From positions 1-47,246 of the forward strand of contig JAGYHQ010000008.1 of NCBI GenBank assembly GCA_018456245.1: a DNA stretch of 47,246 nucleotides, read 5' to 3'. The translations under genes were made by a program, and so were the position numbers. The DNA comes from Tenacibaculum sp. Its GTDB lineage: Bacteria; Bacteroidota; Bacteroidia; Flavobacteriales; Flavobacteriaceae. Positions 7,208 to 16,306 of this stretch are shown here, piece after piece. Position 1 is the stretch's first letter; every line of letters starts with the position of its first letter. The notes beneath the pieces were generated by a model, which worked only from the letters and a program-made list of their open reading frames with translations, made no database searches and was not told the origin of the DNA.

Positions 7208-8173
7208 ATGTCTAAAATTAGTGCTGCAGACGTAAAAAAATTAAGAGAAACTACCGGAGCTGGTATGATGGATTGTAAAAATGCATTAGTAGAAGCTGAA
7301 GGTAATTTTGATAAAGCTATTGAAGTTTTACGTAAAAAAGGTCAAAAAATTGCTGCTAAAAGAGCTGATAGAGAATCAACTGAAGGTGTGGCAATTACAA
7401 AAATATCTGATGATAAAACAAGTGGTGTAGCTATTGTATTAGCTTGTGAAACTGATTTTGTTGCTAAAAACGATTCATTTAAAGAATTAGCACAACAATT
7501 TGTAAATGTTGCTTTTGGTTGTAAAACTAAAGAAGAATTTTTAGCTAAAGATTTCGGTGGAATGACTGTTGCTGAAAAATTAGTTGAACAAACAGGAGTA
7601 ATAGGAGAAAAGATAGATATTACTTCTTTTGAAACAATTGAGGCTCCATATGTAGGTGCTTATACACACGTTGGTAAAATATCTGCAATGGTTGGTTTAA
7701 CAAAAGTTGTTGATAATGCAGAGGAGTTAACAAAAGATTTGGCAATGCAAGTTGCATCAATGGGAGCAACTTCTTTAACGTATAAAGATTTTGATCCTGA
7801 GTATGTTGCAAAAGAAACTGAAGCAAGAATTGCTGCTATTGTTAAAGATAACGAAGAATTAGTACGTTTAGGAAAAACTTTAAAAAATGTTCCTAAATTC
7901 GTTTCTCGTTTACAATTAACTGATGAAGCTTTAGCACAAGCAGAAGTTGAAGCAAAAGAGCAATTAAAAGCTGAAGGTAAGCCAGAGAAAATTTGGGATA
8001 AAATTTTACCAGGAAAAATGGAAAGATTTATTTCTGATAATACAACGCTTGATCAAGAACAATGTTTATTAGATCAAAAATTTATTAAAGATGAAAAGAA
8101 AACCGTTGCTGAATACGTTTCTTCTTATGGAGATGTTGAAGTTAGAGGTTTTGTAAGAGTTACTTTAGGGTAA
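7208..8173 (+). CDS. tsf: Elongation factor Ts
   Basis: A 321-residue EF-Ts, the guanine-nucleotide exchange factor for EF-Tu. The N-terminal domain has the typical KLRETTGAGMMDCKNAL, and the core has ACETDFVAKND, whose TDFVA segment (TDFV) contacts the EF-Tu Mg site. The C-terminal module around residues 260-321 completes the longer form found in Bacteroidetes. It follows rpsB by 80 nt and ends in a strong terminator at 8194. Confidence 0.98.
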   Translation: MSKISAADVKKLRETTGAGMMDCKNALVEAEGNFDKAIEVLRKKGQKIAAKRADRESTEGVAITKISDDKTSGVAIVLACETDFVAKNDSFKELAQQFVNVAFGCKTKEEFLAKDFGGMTVAEKLVEQTGVIGEKIDITSFETIEAPYVGAYTHVGKISAMVGLTKVVDNAEELTKDLAMQVASMGATSLTYKDFDPEYVAKETEARIAAIVKDNEELVRLGKTLKNVPKFVSRLQLTDEALAQAEVEAKEQLKAEGKPEKIWDKILPGKMERFISDNTTLDQEQCLLDQKFIKDEKKTVAEYVSSYGDVEVRGFVRVTLG

Positions 8174-8193
8174 TTTTTCTTTAATTTAATATT

Positions 8194-8230
8194 ACAAAAA
8201 GTCTCGCAATTTGCGAGACTTTTTGTTTTT
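8194..8230 (+). terminator. Terminator after tsf
   Basis: A nearly perfect inverted repeat of 16 nt per arm (8194-8209 and 8211-8226, core gtctcgcaa / ttgcgagac) followed by T residues. The symmetry with A on one side and T on the other would work on both strands. Confidence 0.88.
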
Positions 8231-8337
8231 TACATAAATTTTAATAACTTTTACTTGTTAAACTAATGTTAATTGTAGTTGAATAAAGAGTCTGGCATGG
8301 TTTTATCATGATTTTAATAGTAAAAAATTAATATAAA

Positions 8338-8580
8338 ATGAATAAAATTTTAAAAAAAGTAGGAATTATATTTCTGCCATCATGTTTTTGGGTATTGTTA
8401 ACAGCATTTGGTTTTGGAGCTCAAAGTTTATCTAATATTATTGAATTATTTGCAATATTTATACTTTCATTATTTTGTGCTTTAATACCTATTAAAGTAA
8501 TACAATTTAAGTATGTAATAGTTGTACTTTTTTTTATTACCTTTATGGTGAGATTATTAATGCCTAGTATACCAGAATAA
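8338..8580 (+). CDS. Small membrane protein of unknown function
   Basis: An 80-residue, strongly hydrophobic protein with about three predicted membrane helices (roughly residues 8-26, 30-52 and 56-74) separated by short polar turns, and a positively charged start (MNKILKKVG) that suggests an inside N-terminus. It lies 13 nt before the NlpE-like gene at 8594 on the same strand and is probably cotranscribed with it. I recognise no family. Confidence 0.6.
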   Translation: MNKILKKVGIIFLPSCFWVLLTAFGFGAQSLSNIIELFAIFILSLFCALIPIKVIQFKYVIVVLFFITFMVRLLMPSIPE

Positions 8581-8593
8581 AACCTTAAATTTA

Positions 8594-9808
8594 ATGAAAA
8601 AACTAATTTATTTATTACTTGCAGTATCTGTATTTGGAGCTTGCAAATCAAACAAAGAAACAAAAACCGATTATACAAAAATGGCAGGGGTGTATAAAAG
8701 TACTTTCCCATGTGCTGATTGTAGTGGAATAGAAGTTGCTTTAACTTTAAATAAAGATGAAACTTTTACATATAATAAAGTTTATAGAGGTAAAAAGGAT
8801 GGACATTTTACAGATAAAGGCAAATACAAAATAAAAGATAAAACTTTAACGATAAAAGAGGGTAATACAGAAATTAATTTTTTAATAGGTGAAAATACAC
8901 TTACACTTTTAAATTCTGATTTAAAACCAAGCTCTAATGAATTTGCGTCATATTATAAATTAAAAAAACAGCAAAGGTTTAATTTTAACGGAAGGTATGA
9001 AACATTTTCAGAAATAGAAAGAGGATATAGACAAACTCTTGATATTTTCGTTACTAAAAAATTTAATGAATATCCTGTGCATTTTTCAGCATCAAAAATA
9101 AAAGGTAGAGAGGGGTGTAATTTTTCAGGTGTAGGACATATAAAAAATGATACTCTTTGGGTAAATATTGCTGTAAAAAAAGATAAAAAAATAATGATGT
9201 ACGTTGTACCATCTCATGATAATTTAGGTGTTGAGGTATTTACAAAAAACTTTGATGAACGTTTTGAAATGATGCAATATTGTAGGGGAGGAGCTTCATT
9301 AGCAGGAAAATATTTGAAGAATTCTATTAGAAAAAATGGAATAGGTGTTTTTTATGATAGTAATACTATTGAAGATGTATTAAATACAATTCCTGCCTCA
9401 CAGATACATAAAAAAATAGGACACGGCGAGTTTAAAGATGATGTTTATGATGATTATGAAATATATACAAATAACAATAAACATTTATTTACACTAACAC
9501 CAAAAGATACTGCAAATACAAAGCAAAAAATTAATAGAGTGTTGATTAGAAGTCCGTTTTTTAAGACAGATAAGGGAATAAATATAAAATCTACTTACAA
9601 GGAAATAAAAAATGCTTACACCATTAATAAAATAGAGCCAACAAGAGAATATATTGTATTAATTGTAAATGAAATAAACGCAAGTTTTAGTATATCTAAA
9701 ACTCATTTACAAAAAGGTTGGTGGAATGATAAAATGAAAAAAGTAAATCGTGATAAAATTCCAGAAAATGCACAAGTAGATAGTTTTATTTTATGGTGGA
9801 ATGAATAA
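8594..9808 (+). CDS. NlpE-domain lipoprotein with long C-terminal extension
   Basis: A 404-residue lipoprotein: lipobox FGAC with Cys 17, then an NlpE N-terminal-type domain (about 30-125) with GVYKSTFPCADCSG and its CxxC, ending in LIGENTLTLL as in the gene at 625. The remainder is not NlpE. Residues about 130-235 form a beta-rich segment with a Cys pair (GREGCNFSG, MQYCRGG), and about 240-404 form a second part containing TDKGINIKSTYKEI and ending in DSFILWWNE, which loosely resembles DUF1131-like lipoprotein modules; I hold that weakly. Likely anchored in the outer membrane. The upstream membrane gene is probably in the same transcript. Confidence 0.75.
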   Translation: MKKLIYLLLAVSVFGACKSNKETKTDYTKMAGVYKSTFPCADCSGIEVALTLNKDETFTYNKVYRGKKDGHFTDKGKYKIKDKTLTIKEGNTEINFLIGENTLTLLNSDLKPSSNEFASYYKLKKQQRFNFNGRYETFSEIERGYRQTLDIFVTKKFNEYPVHFSASKIKGREGCNFSGVGHIKNDTLWVNIAVKKDKKIMMYVVPSHDNLGVEVFTKNFDERFEMMQYCRGGASLAGKYLKNSIRKNGIGVFYDSNTIEDVLNTIPASQIHKKIGHGEFKDDVYDDYEIYTNNNKHLFTLTPKDTANTKQKINRVLIRSPFFKTDKGINIKSTYKEIKNAYTINKIEPTREYIVLIVNEINASFSISKTHLQKGWWNDKMKKVNRDKIPENAQVDSFILWWNE

Positions 9809-9857
9809 TAAAAAGTATAATATGTTTAAGTGTACTATTTAAAAGTATAAATTAATA

Positions 9858-10700
9858 ATGAGTAAATACTTAAGAGATATTGTACTTTATACAAATAAAG
9901 AGTATTCGGTAAAACCAAAAGAATATTATCAAAAAATACATTTTGTGTATATACAAAAGTTAAATTACTTGCTAAATAAGATTGAATTTAATGGTATCTT
10001 AACTATAAATTTGGTAATTACTGATATACCTTCGGAACATTTAACTTCCGAAAGATTTGGAAATATTTTAGAAGTATTCATTTTCTTTATTAAAGAAAAT
10101 GAAAGTAAAAACTATGTAATATCTTATTATTCAAATCTTTTAATTCATCTATCAAAATTAAATGATTGTTATAGTAAAAATCTTATTCAAATAATTAATA
10201 AAATTATTGATATTGAAGAAGTGTGGGCAGAAACAATTTCAAGAAGAAAATGGAATAAAAGTAAAACTTTTAATTTTACTCTGTCATTTGAGATAAATTA
10301 TCTCAATTCTAATATGAAATTTTTTCTAAATATTGAAAATAAACAAAAGCAGAGAAAATCAATTTTATTTTCTGAAGTAAGTAATAGTTTGTTAGTTAAG
10401 CAAGAATTTGAAGATAGAGCAAACAAAGTTTATTGGGAAAATGATGATGTAATAATTATAGAAAAATCTAAAAAAAGTTATTGGGAATATAATACTAATA
10501 CAGGTGAATTAACTTTTCATTTTTATCGTGCAGAAAGTGGCGATGCACACGGGCAGTATGATTTAGGATTAATGTATTTTAAAGGACAATATGTATTAAA
10601 AGATAAAAAAAAAGCTAAATATTGGTTTAATAAATCGGCAGAACAAAATTATAGTAAAGCTATAAAAATGTTAAAAAACAATTTTGCCAATGATACATAG
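9858..10700 (+). CDS. Sel1-repeat protein
   Basis: A 280-residue cytoplasmic-looking protein. The last 50 residues form one clear Sel1-like repeat (GDAHGQYDLGLMYFKGQYV, then KKKAKYWFNKSAEQ) plus the start of a second, giving a short alpha-solenoid for protein contacts. The first 220 residues are rich in Asn, Ile and Lys and match nothing I recognise; there is no signal peptide or membrane segment. It lies 49 nt after the lipoprotein gene and ends before a bidirectional terminator. Role unknown. Confidence 0.68.
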   Translation: MSKYLRDIVLYTNKEYSVKPKEYYQKIHFVYIQKLNYLLNKIEFNGILTINLVITDIPSEHLTSERFGNILEVFIFFIKENESKNYVISYYSNLLIHLSKLNDCYSKNLIQIINKIIDIEEVWAETISRRKWNKSKTFNFTLSFEINYLNSNMKFFLNIENKQKQRKSILFSEVSNSLLVKQEFEDRANKVYWENDDVIIIEKSKKSYWEYNTNTGELTFHFYRAESGDAHGQYDLGLMYFKGQYVLKDKKKAKYWFNKSAEQNYSKAIKMLKNNFANDT

Positions 10701-10738
10701 AGTGATAACAGATAAAAATTATGAATAAATTCATAATT

Positions 10739-10776
10739 AAAAAGGTTGTAAATTTTAATTTTACAACCTTTTTTTC
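10739..10776. terminator. Bidirectional terminator
   Basis: A stem of about 13 bp (aaaaggttgtaaa / tttacaacctttt) around a short AT loop, with A and T tracts on either side. It lies between the convergent Sel1-repeat and OmpA-like genes. Confidence 0.85.
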
Positions 10777-10797
10777 TATTTCTTAAAAGCTCTTTTA

Positions 10798-11646
10798 TTA
10801 CTCTACTTTTTGGTCTAATAAATTAAAGAATTGATTTAAACGAGGTAAAATAATAATTTTTGTTCGTCTATTTTTTGCTTTATTAATAGGAGTGTTATTT
10901 TCAACCAAAGGAATATAACTACTTCTACCAGCAGCAATTAATCTTTCAGGAGCAACTCCGTATTTGTTTTGTAATTCACGAACGATAGCTGTTGAACGTT
11001 TAACACTTAAATCCCAGTTATCTTTTAAATGAGACCCTGCGGTAATAGGAGTATTATCAGTATGTCCTTCAACCATTACATCCATTTCAGGTTGACCATT
11101 AACTACAGTTGCTACTTTTTGTAAAACTTCTGATGCTTTATTTGTTATATTATAACTTCCACTTCTAAATAATAATTTATCAGAAATAGAAATAAATACT
11201 ACTGTTTTCTCTACATTTACTTGTATATCATCATCATCAATACCTTGTTGAAGTTCCTTTTTTAAATGGAAAGCAACAACTAAATTTAATGAATCTTTTT
11301 TAGAAGCAGCAGCTCTAATTCTATTAATATACTTATCTTTTTTACTTAATTGTGCTAATGTTTCTTTAATATTTTCATTAGCCCCTTTTGTTAAAACAGT
11401 TAAATTACCTACTTGTTCTAACGTTTTATCTTTATCTTTTCTTAAATTTTCAACAGTAGTGCCTAAAATCTGAGACTTCTCCTGATAGCGTTCTTTTTCA
11501 ACTAAACACTTTGTTAAACTGTTTTTTACAGCTAATAATTCTTCTTTAGTTCTGTTGTGTTTGGTTTTTAAGGCCTCTAATTCTTTTTGTGAAACACAAG
11601 AAGATAAAAGTATTACTGAAATAAATAATAAACTTAATTTTTTCAT
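10798..11646 (-). CDS. OmpA-family peptidoglycan-binding lipoprotein
   Basis: A 282-residue lipoprotein with lipobox LSSC (Cys 17). Residues about 20-125 are a heptad-rich coiled coil. Residues about 150-270 are an OmpA C-terminal domain: LLFRSGSYNI, VEGHTDNTPI, LSVKRSTAIV and a final NRRTKIIILP, which carry the Asp and Arg that bind the diaminopimelate of peptidoglycan. The layout is that of an outer-membrane anchored spacer that ties the membrane to the cell wall, like MotB/Pal-type proteins in this phylum. It stands alone, with a terminator at its 3' end. Confidence 0.9.
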   Translation of the reverse strand: MKKLSLLFISVILLSSCVSQKELEALKTKHNRTKEELLAVKNSLTKCLVEKERYQEKSQILGTTVENLRKDKDKTLEQVGNLTVLTKGANENIKETLAQLSKKDKYINRIRAAASKKDSLNLVVAFHLKKELQQGIDDDDIQVNVEKTVVFISISDKLLFRSGSYNITNKASEVLQKVATVVNGQPEMDVMVEGHTDNTPITAGSHLKDNWDLSVKRSTAIVRELQNKYGVAPERLIAAGRSSYIPLVENNTPINKAKNRRTKIIILPRLNQFFNLLDQKVE

Positions 11647-11770
11647 AATTTAAAATGGTTTTTTAGTAAAGACAAATCTAAATAAATAATATATATGTAT
11701 AGAATACTAATCGCAAATTTAGTATTTTTTTAATATTTGTAACGGTAATACTATATTTTTTTTGTGTAAA

Positions 11771-12541
11771 CTATAATTTATAACAAACAGGTAAAATTTC
11801 GCCCTCCATTAAGGCATATTTTTTAATTAATTCAGGTTTTATTTTTTTTGTATAGTCAATTTCATCAACCTTAAAACCTATTGAACGAAGTTTGTTAAAA
11901 TAATCTAATCCATAAATTCTTACGTGGTCATATTGCCCAAATATTTCGGTTCGTTCTTTAGGGTTGGTAATGGTATTATCTTCAAAAGTCTCCTTTCTAT
12001 TAATATCTTGAGGGACTTGAAAAATACCAAATCCGCCTTTTTTCATTACTCGGTAAAGTTCTTGCATTGCTTTTATATCGTTAGGAATATGCTCTAAAAC
12101 ATGGTTGCAAAAAACAACATCAAAAGAATTATCTTTAAAAGGTAAGTCACAAATATCAGCTTTTACATCTGCAATTGGCGATTCTAGATCAGATGTAGTG
12201 TAATCAATATTTTTTTGATTTCTAAATCGTTTTAAAAAACATTGTTCGGGTGCAATATGTAATACTTTAAGTTTTTCTTTTGATGTGAAAAAATTAGTTT
12301 CATCTTTTAAGAATAACCACATTAATCTATGTCTTTCCAATGATAATGTAGAAGGAGAAAGTGCATTTTTTCTTTGAATAGAATATCCGTAAGGTAAAAA
12401 TTTACGGAATGATTTTCCGTCTATTGGGTCGGTAAATTTATTTCCTTTTAACCATAATGAAATTATAGGTCGTACTAAATAACTTGCCTTAATTAATAAA
12501 GGTCTTGGAATGGTATTTAATATGGTTTTGAATAATTTCAT
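11771..12541 (-). CDS. Class I SAM-dependent methyltransferase
   Basis: A 256-residue protein. The methyltransferase-11-type core lies at about 85-185: LKVLHIAPEQ (motif I, with the usual GxGxG replaced by IAPEQ), TTSDLESPIADVKADICDLPF, FDVVFCNHVLEHI and ELYRVMKKGGFGIFQVP. The N-terminal 80 residues are basic and hydrophobic and may lie near the membrane. The substrate cannot be told. The modified motif I resembles a group of Bacteroidetes methyltransferases of unknown target. The ATG at 12541 is followed by map 76 nt upstream on the same strand. Confidence 0.85.
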   Translation of the reverse strand: MKLFKTILNTIPRPLLIKASYLVRPIISLWLKGNKFTDPIDGKSFRKFLPYGYSIQRKNALSPSTLSLERHRLMWLFLKDETNFFTSKEKLKVLHIAPEQCFLKRFRNQKNIDYTTSDLESPIADVKADICDLPFKDNSFDVVFCNHVLEHIPNDIKAMQELYRVMKKGGFGIFQVPQDINRKETFEDNTITNPKERTEIFGQYDHVRIYGLDYFNKLRSIGFKVDEIDYTKKIKPELIKKYALMEGEILPVCYKL

Positions 12542-12617
12542 TTTTTAGACTTTTTTTAATCACAAATTTCACTAAAAATTAATAAGTGAAATTAGTGATT
12601 ATTTGCAAAATAAATGT

Positions 12618-13424
12618 CTAAACATTCCTAAACTCTTTTTCTTCATCACTTTTAATTCCTAAAGCATCATAAATATATTGAAAGGTTGAAAGTAATTCAG
12701 GTTTTCCATTAACAATAGCCACATCGTGTTCAAAGTGTGCTGATGGTTTGTTATCAAGAGTTGTAATTGTCCACCCGTCTTTATGCTGACGAATATCTTT
12801 TGTACCCATATTTATCATAGGCTCAATAGCTACTACCATACCCTCTATAAATTTTTTACCACGTCCACGGCGTCCGTAATTTGGCATTTCAGGGTCTTCG
12901 TGCATAGTTTTTCCTAAACCGTGCCCCACTAATTCCCTAACAACACCATAACCATGTTTTTCGCAGAAATTTTGAATTGCAAAACCAACATCTCCTACAC
13001 GATTATTAACTTTAAATTCACGTATTCCTATATATAAACTTTCCTTGGTTACGTCTAATAATTTTTGAACTTCAGGAGCAATTTCACCTACAGCAAAAGT
13101 ATATGCATGGTCTCCATAAAAATCATGTTTAATAGCTCCACAATCAATAGAAACAATGTCTCCCTCTTTTAATGGTTCATTGTTAGGGATACCGTGAACA
13201 ACCTGTGAATTAGGACTTACACACAAGGTATTAGGAAAATCATATAATCCTAAAAAACCAGGAATAGCACCTTGTTCTCTAATGAATTCTTCAGCTAATT
13301 TATCTAAAAATAACGTAGTAACACCAGGTTTAACTTCCTTGGCTAACATTCCTAATGTTTTAGAAACAACTAATGCACTTTCACGCATTAATTCTATCTC
13401 CTCACGAGTTTTTGGTTTTATCAT
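12618..13424 (-). CDS. map: Methionine aminopeptidase, type I
   Basis: Removes the initiator Met from nascent proteins. The 268-residue protein starts at the ATG at 13424 (MIKPKTREEIELM); a TTG seven codons further upstream gives a longer frame but no family match. The five metal ligands are visible: Asp in SIDCGA, Asp in YGDHAY, His in LVGHGLG, Glu in AIEPMI and Glu in AHFEHDVAI. It is cytoplasmic and essential in most bacteria. The length is normal for the short type Ia enzyme. A thioredoxin-like lipoprotein gene ends 27 nt upstream. Confidence 0.96.
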   Translation of the reverse strand: MIKPKTREEIELMRESALVVSKTLGMLAKEVKPGVTTLFLDKLAEEFIREQGAIPGFLGLYDFPNTLCVSPNSQVVHGIPNNEPLKEGDIVSIDCGAIKHDFYGDHAYTFAVGEIAPEVQKLLDVTKESLYIGIREFKVNNRVGDVGFAIQNFCEKHGYGVVRELVGHGLGKTMHEDPEMPNYGRRGRGKKFIEGMVVAIEPMINMGTKDIRQHKDGWTITTLDNKPSAHFEHDVAIVNGKPELLSTFQYIYDALGIKSDEEKEFRNV

Positions 13425-13451
13425 ATTAAAAAAATTGAAACGCAAATATAT

Positions 13452-13982
13452 TTATTTTTGATAAGGATGTTTATATAATTTACCAGATAAAATTTGTAAA
13501 AAGTCTTTTTCTACGGTAGAATTGTCAACAGAGTGTTCTACAAATCGACCTATTTCCTTACCGTTTTTAAAGAAAATAAAGGTAGGAACTCTTAAAATAT
13601 TATAACCTTTTTCTAAATTATGTGCTTTTTTGGCTCTGTTAAGAGTAACCATTGTTAAGTTTTTATAATTAAAATCACCCTTATCTAAAATTTTATAAAA
13701 AATAGGAGTTTCTCTTTTACTGTCTCCACACCAAGTACCTATAAAGGCTTTTATCTCAACATCTTTTAATAAAGGTTTTAATTTTTCACTGATAGATTTA
13801 TTCACTTTATAATATTTGTAACCGTCATTAAACCAATCGCTTGCGTATGGCTCTTGTTTAAAATTATTTTTAGTAGCAATACCTACTAAATGCCCTTTAT
13901 TATTTTTAACAGCTGTTACTTTTTGTGTAGAATAACAAGAAGTTAAGATTATAATTAATGTTAAGAAAAGTATTTTTTTCAT
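13452..13982 (-). CDS. Thioredoxin-fold lipoprotein with CxxS centre
   Basis: A 176-residue lipoprotein (lipobox LTSC, Cys 16). The thioredoxin fold spans about 70-168: KAFIGTWCGDSKRETP places the active site at Cys 85 and Ser 88 (CGDS), and the cis-Pro loop is RVPTF at 131-135. The resolving Cys is replaced by Ser, so it cannot act as an ordinary dithiol oxidoreductase; a monothiol, isomerase-like or non-redox binding role is more likely. It faces the periplasm or is held in a membrane. It lies 12 nt from gpmI and 27 nt from map on the same strand, so the three may be cotranscribed. Confidence 0.8.
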   Translation of the reverse strand: MKKILFLTLIIILTSCYSTQKVTAVKNNKGHLVGIATKNNFKQEPYASDWFNDGYKYYKVNKSISEKLKPLLKDVEIKAFIGTWCGDSKRETPIFYKILDKGDFNYKNLTMVTLNRAKKAHNLEKGYNILRVPTFIFFKNGKEIGRFVEHSVDNSTVEKDFLQILSGKLYKHPYQK

Positions 13983-13994
13983 TATTTGTATGTT

Positions 13995-15512
13995 TTAAAT
14001 TAATGAATTTTGTGTCATTTCTTTAGGTTGCTCAATTCCCATTAAATGTAAAATAGTTGGAGCAATATCTCCTAAAATACCATTTTTTATTGATTTTAGT
14101 TCTTTATCAATTAAAATAACAGGAACAGGATTGGTTGTGTGTGCTGTGTGTGGTGTTCCGTCAGGGTTTATCATTGTTTCACAATTTCCGTGGTCTGCTA
14201 TTAAAATGGTTGTATAATTATTTTGTAAAGCAGAAGTAATTACGTCTTTTGTGCAATTATCAACAGTTTCACAAGCCTTAACAACAGCTTCAAAAACTCC
14301 TGTATGCCCAACCATATCACCATTAGCAAAATTTAAACAAACAAAATCAACTTCTCCTTTTTCTAATTCAGGAATAATAGCATCTCGTATTTCGTAAGCA
14401 CTCATTTCAGGTTTTAAATCGTATGTTTTTACTTTTGGGGAAGGGCAAAGTATTCGTTTTTCATTTTTAAATTCTTCTTCTCGTCCTCCTGAAAAGAAAA
14501 AAGTTACGTGAGGGTATTTTTCAGTTTCAGCTATTCTAATCTGGTTTTTATTGGCTTTTTCTAAAACTTCCCCTAATGAGTTTTTAATATTTTCATTATT
14601 GTAAATTACCTTTATGTCTTTAAAATTATCATCATAATTCGTCATTGTAACAAAATACAAAGGCATTTTTTCTACTTCAAAAGAATTAAAATTCTGCTGA
14701 CTTAAAGCACTCGTTAATTGTCTTCCTCTATCTGTTCTAAAATTAAAGAAAATAACAACATCATCTTTTTGAATAGTTGTTTTCGGTTGATTATTTTCAT
14801 CAACCATTACAATAGGTTTTATAAATTCATCGGTTACATTATTATCATAACTTTCTTGAATACTTTTGGTAGCATTTGAAGATAATTTCCCTTTTCCTTT
14901 AACTAAAGCATCATAAGCAGTTTCAATGCGTTCCCAACGATTATCTCTATCCATAGCATAATATCTTCCTGTTATTGATGCTAATTCTCCTGTTGTTTTA
15001 TTCATAAATTCTTCAATGTCATTTATGAAAAAATTACCCGATTTTGGGTCGCAATCACGCCCATCAGTAAAGGCATGCAGATAAACGTTTTTAAGTCCGT
15101 AATTATGGGTTGCTGTAAGTAATCCTTTTAAATGATTGATGTGGGAATGAATACCTCCGTTAGAAACTAACCCTAAAAAATGAATATTTTTATTGTTCTC
15201 TTTGGCATATTTTAATGCTTTTACCAACTCTGGTTCATTGGCTAAAGTATTATCTTTAATGGCTTTATTAATTTTTGCTAAATTTTGATATACAATTCTA
15301 CCAGCCCCAAGATTCATATGTCCAACTTCTGAATTACCCATTTGCCCTTCGGGTAATCCTACGTGTTCTCCATCAGTACGTAATTCGGCATTCGGAAATT
15401 TATCGTACAACGAATTAATAAAAGGAGTTTTAGCATTATAAATAGCCGACACTTTTGGGTCTTGGGTTATTCCCCAGCCATCAAGTATCATTAAAATTAC
15501 TTTTTTGTTCAT
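13995..15512 (-). CDS. gpmI: 2,3-bisphosphoglycerate-independent phosphoglycerate mutase
   Basis: Interconverts 3- and 2-phosphoglycerate in glycolysis and gluconeogenesis, with two Mn ions and a phosphoserine intermediate. The 505-residue length fits iPGM. Motifs: LMILDGWG at the start (metal Asp), MGNSEVGHMNLGAGR with the catalytic Ser, HAFTDGRDCDP, DRDNRWERI, ADHGNCE and PHTAHTTNPVP (metal ligands). The start is the ATG at 15512 (MNKKVILM); an in-frame TTG eight codons upstream adds nothing conserved. Confidence 0.97.
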   Translation of the reverse strand: MNKKVILMILDGWGITQDPKVSAIYNAKTPFINSLYDKFPNAELRTDGEHVGLPEGQMGNSEVGHMNLGAGRIVYQNLAKINKAIKDNTLANEPELVKALKYAKENNKNIHFLGLVSNGGIHSHINHLKGLLTATHNYGLKNVYLHAFTDGRDCDPKSGNFFINDIEEFMNKTTGELASITGRYYAMDRDNRWERIETAYDALVKGKGKLSSNATKSIQESYDNNVTDEFIKPIVMVDENNQPKTTIQKDDVVIFFNFRTDRGRQLTSALSQQNFNSFEVEKMPLYFVTMTNYDDNFKDIKVIYNNENIKNSLGEVLEKANKNQIRIAETEKYPHVTFFFSGGREEEFKNEKRILCPSPKVKTYDLKPEMSAYEIRDAIIPELEKGEVDFVCLNFANGDMVGHTGVFEAVVKACETVDNCTKDVITSALQNNYTTILIADHGNCETMINPDGTPHTAHTTNPVPVILIDKELKSIKNGILGDIAPTILHLMGIEQPKEMTQNSLI

Positions 15513-15631
15513 AATTATGATGTAATGTTGTAACAAAAATAAGTTATAAAATTAATAATGATGTATAAATAGTTATTAAAATATATAGAATAGTTGATTA
15601 TTTTTATGCTATAGGTTAATAATCGTTCCAT

Positions 15632-15639
15632 TATCTTTG
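15632..15639 (+). promoter_or_regulatory. -7 element upstream of the SDR-like gene
   Basis: TATCTTTG fully matches TAnnTTTG and lies 22 nt before the ATG at 15662. No TTG sits at a good distance upstream, so only the -7 part is supported. Confidence 0.45.
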
Positions 15640-15661
15640 TGTGGTATTTGAAATGTAAAAA

Positions 15662-16306
15662 ATGAAAAAAACAGCAATAGTACTTGGAGCAACAGGCTTA
15701 ACAGGAAGTCATTTATTAGAATTATTACTCAATAGCAACGACTATGAAAAAGTAAAAATCTTTACTCGTAGAGCAACAGGAAAAACGCACCCAAAATTAG
15801 AAGAAATTATTTGTGATATTTTGAAGTTAGGAGAACAAGCCGATAAATTCACAGCCGATGAAGTTTTTGTTTGCATCGGAACAACCAAAGCCAAAACGTC
15901 TGATAAAAAACTATATTATACTATTGATTATGGTATTCCTGTAAGTTCCGCAAAGTTGGCAGAGCAGAATAATATCAACACTTTTAGTGTAGTTTCAGCC
16001 ATTGGTGCAGATGTGAATAGTTCTGTTTTTTACAGCAAAACTAAAGGCGAAATGGAACGAGATGTTTTAAAATGTGATATCCCTAATATTTTAATTTATC
16101 GTCCGTCTTTAATTTATGGTAACCGAAAAGATAATCGTTTAGGCGAAAAAATAGGTGTAGCCTTAATTAAAGGTTTACAATTTTTAATGGTTGGTGAACT
16201 TAAAAAATACCGTGCTATTAGTGGAGAAGATTTAGCAAAGGCTTTGTTTTTCGGAGTTAAACATAAAGGAAAAAGATTTATTTTTAGAGATGAATTTAAT
16301 AATTAA
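15662..16306 (+). CDS. NAD(P)-binding Rossmann protein (atypical SDR)
   Basis: A 214-residue protein with the dinucleotide loop GATGLTGSH at residues 9-17 and a conserved SKTKGEMER stretch (about 120-128) in the place of the catalytic Lys region, followed by IYRPSLIYG. This is the layout of atypical SDRs of the HTATIP2/TIP30 type, often annotated oxidoreductase or semialdehyde dehydrogenase family. The substrate is unknown. It is cytoplasmic. It overlaps the 3' end of the convergent recO gene by 4 bases, with no terminator between. Confidence 0.83.
   Translation: MKKTAIVLGATGLTGSHLLELLLNSNDYEKVKIFTRRATGKTHPKLEEIICDILKLGEQADKFTADEVFVCIGTTKAKTSDKKLYYTIDYGIPVSSAKLAEQNNINTFSVVSAIGADVNSSVFYSKTKGEMERDVLKCDIPNILIYRPSLIYGNRKDNRLGEKIGVALIKGLQFLMVGELKKYRAISGEDLAKALFFGVKHKGKRFIFRDEFNN

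Noticed and set aside
12618-13445. Longer TTG-initiated forms of map, gpmI, trpS, the DUF3109 gene and asnS
   Set aside because: In each case an internal ATG matches where relatives begin, and for trpS, asnS and the DUF3109 gene the longer form overlaps or passes a promoter element.
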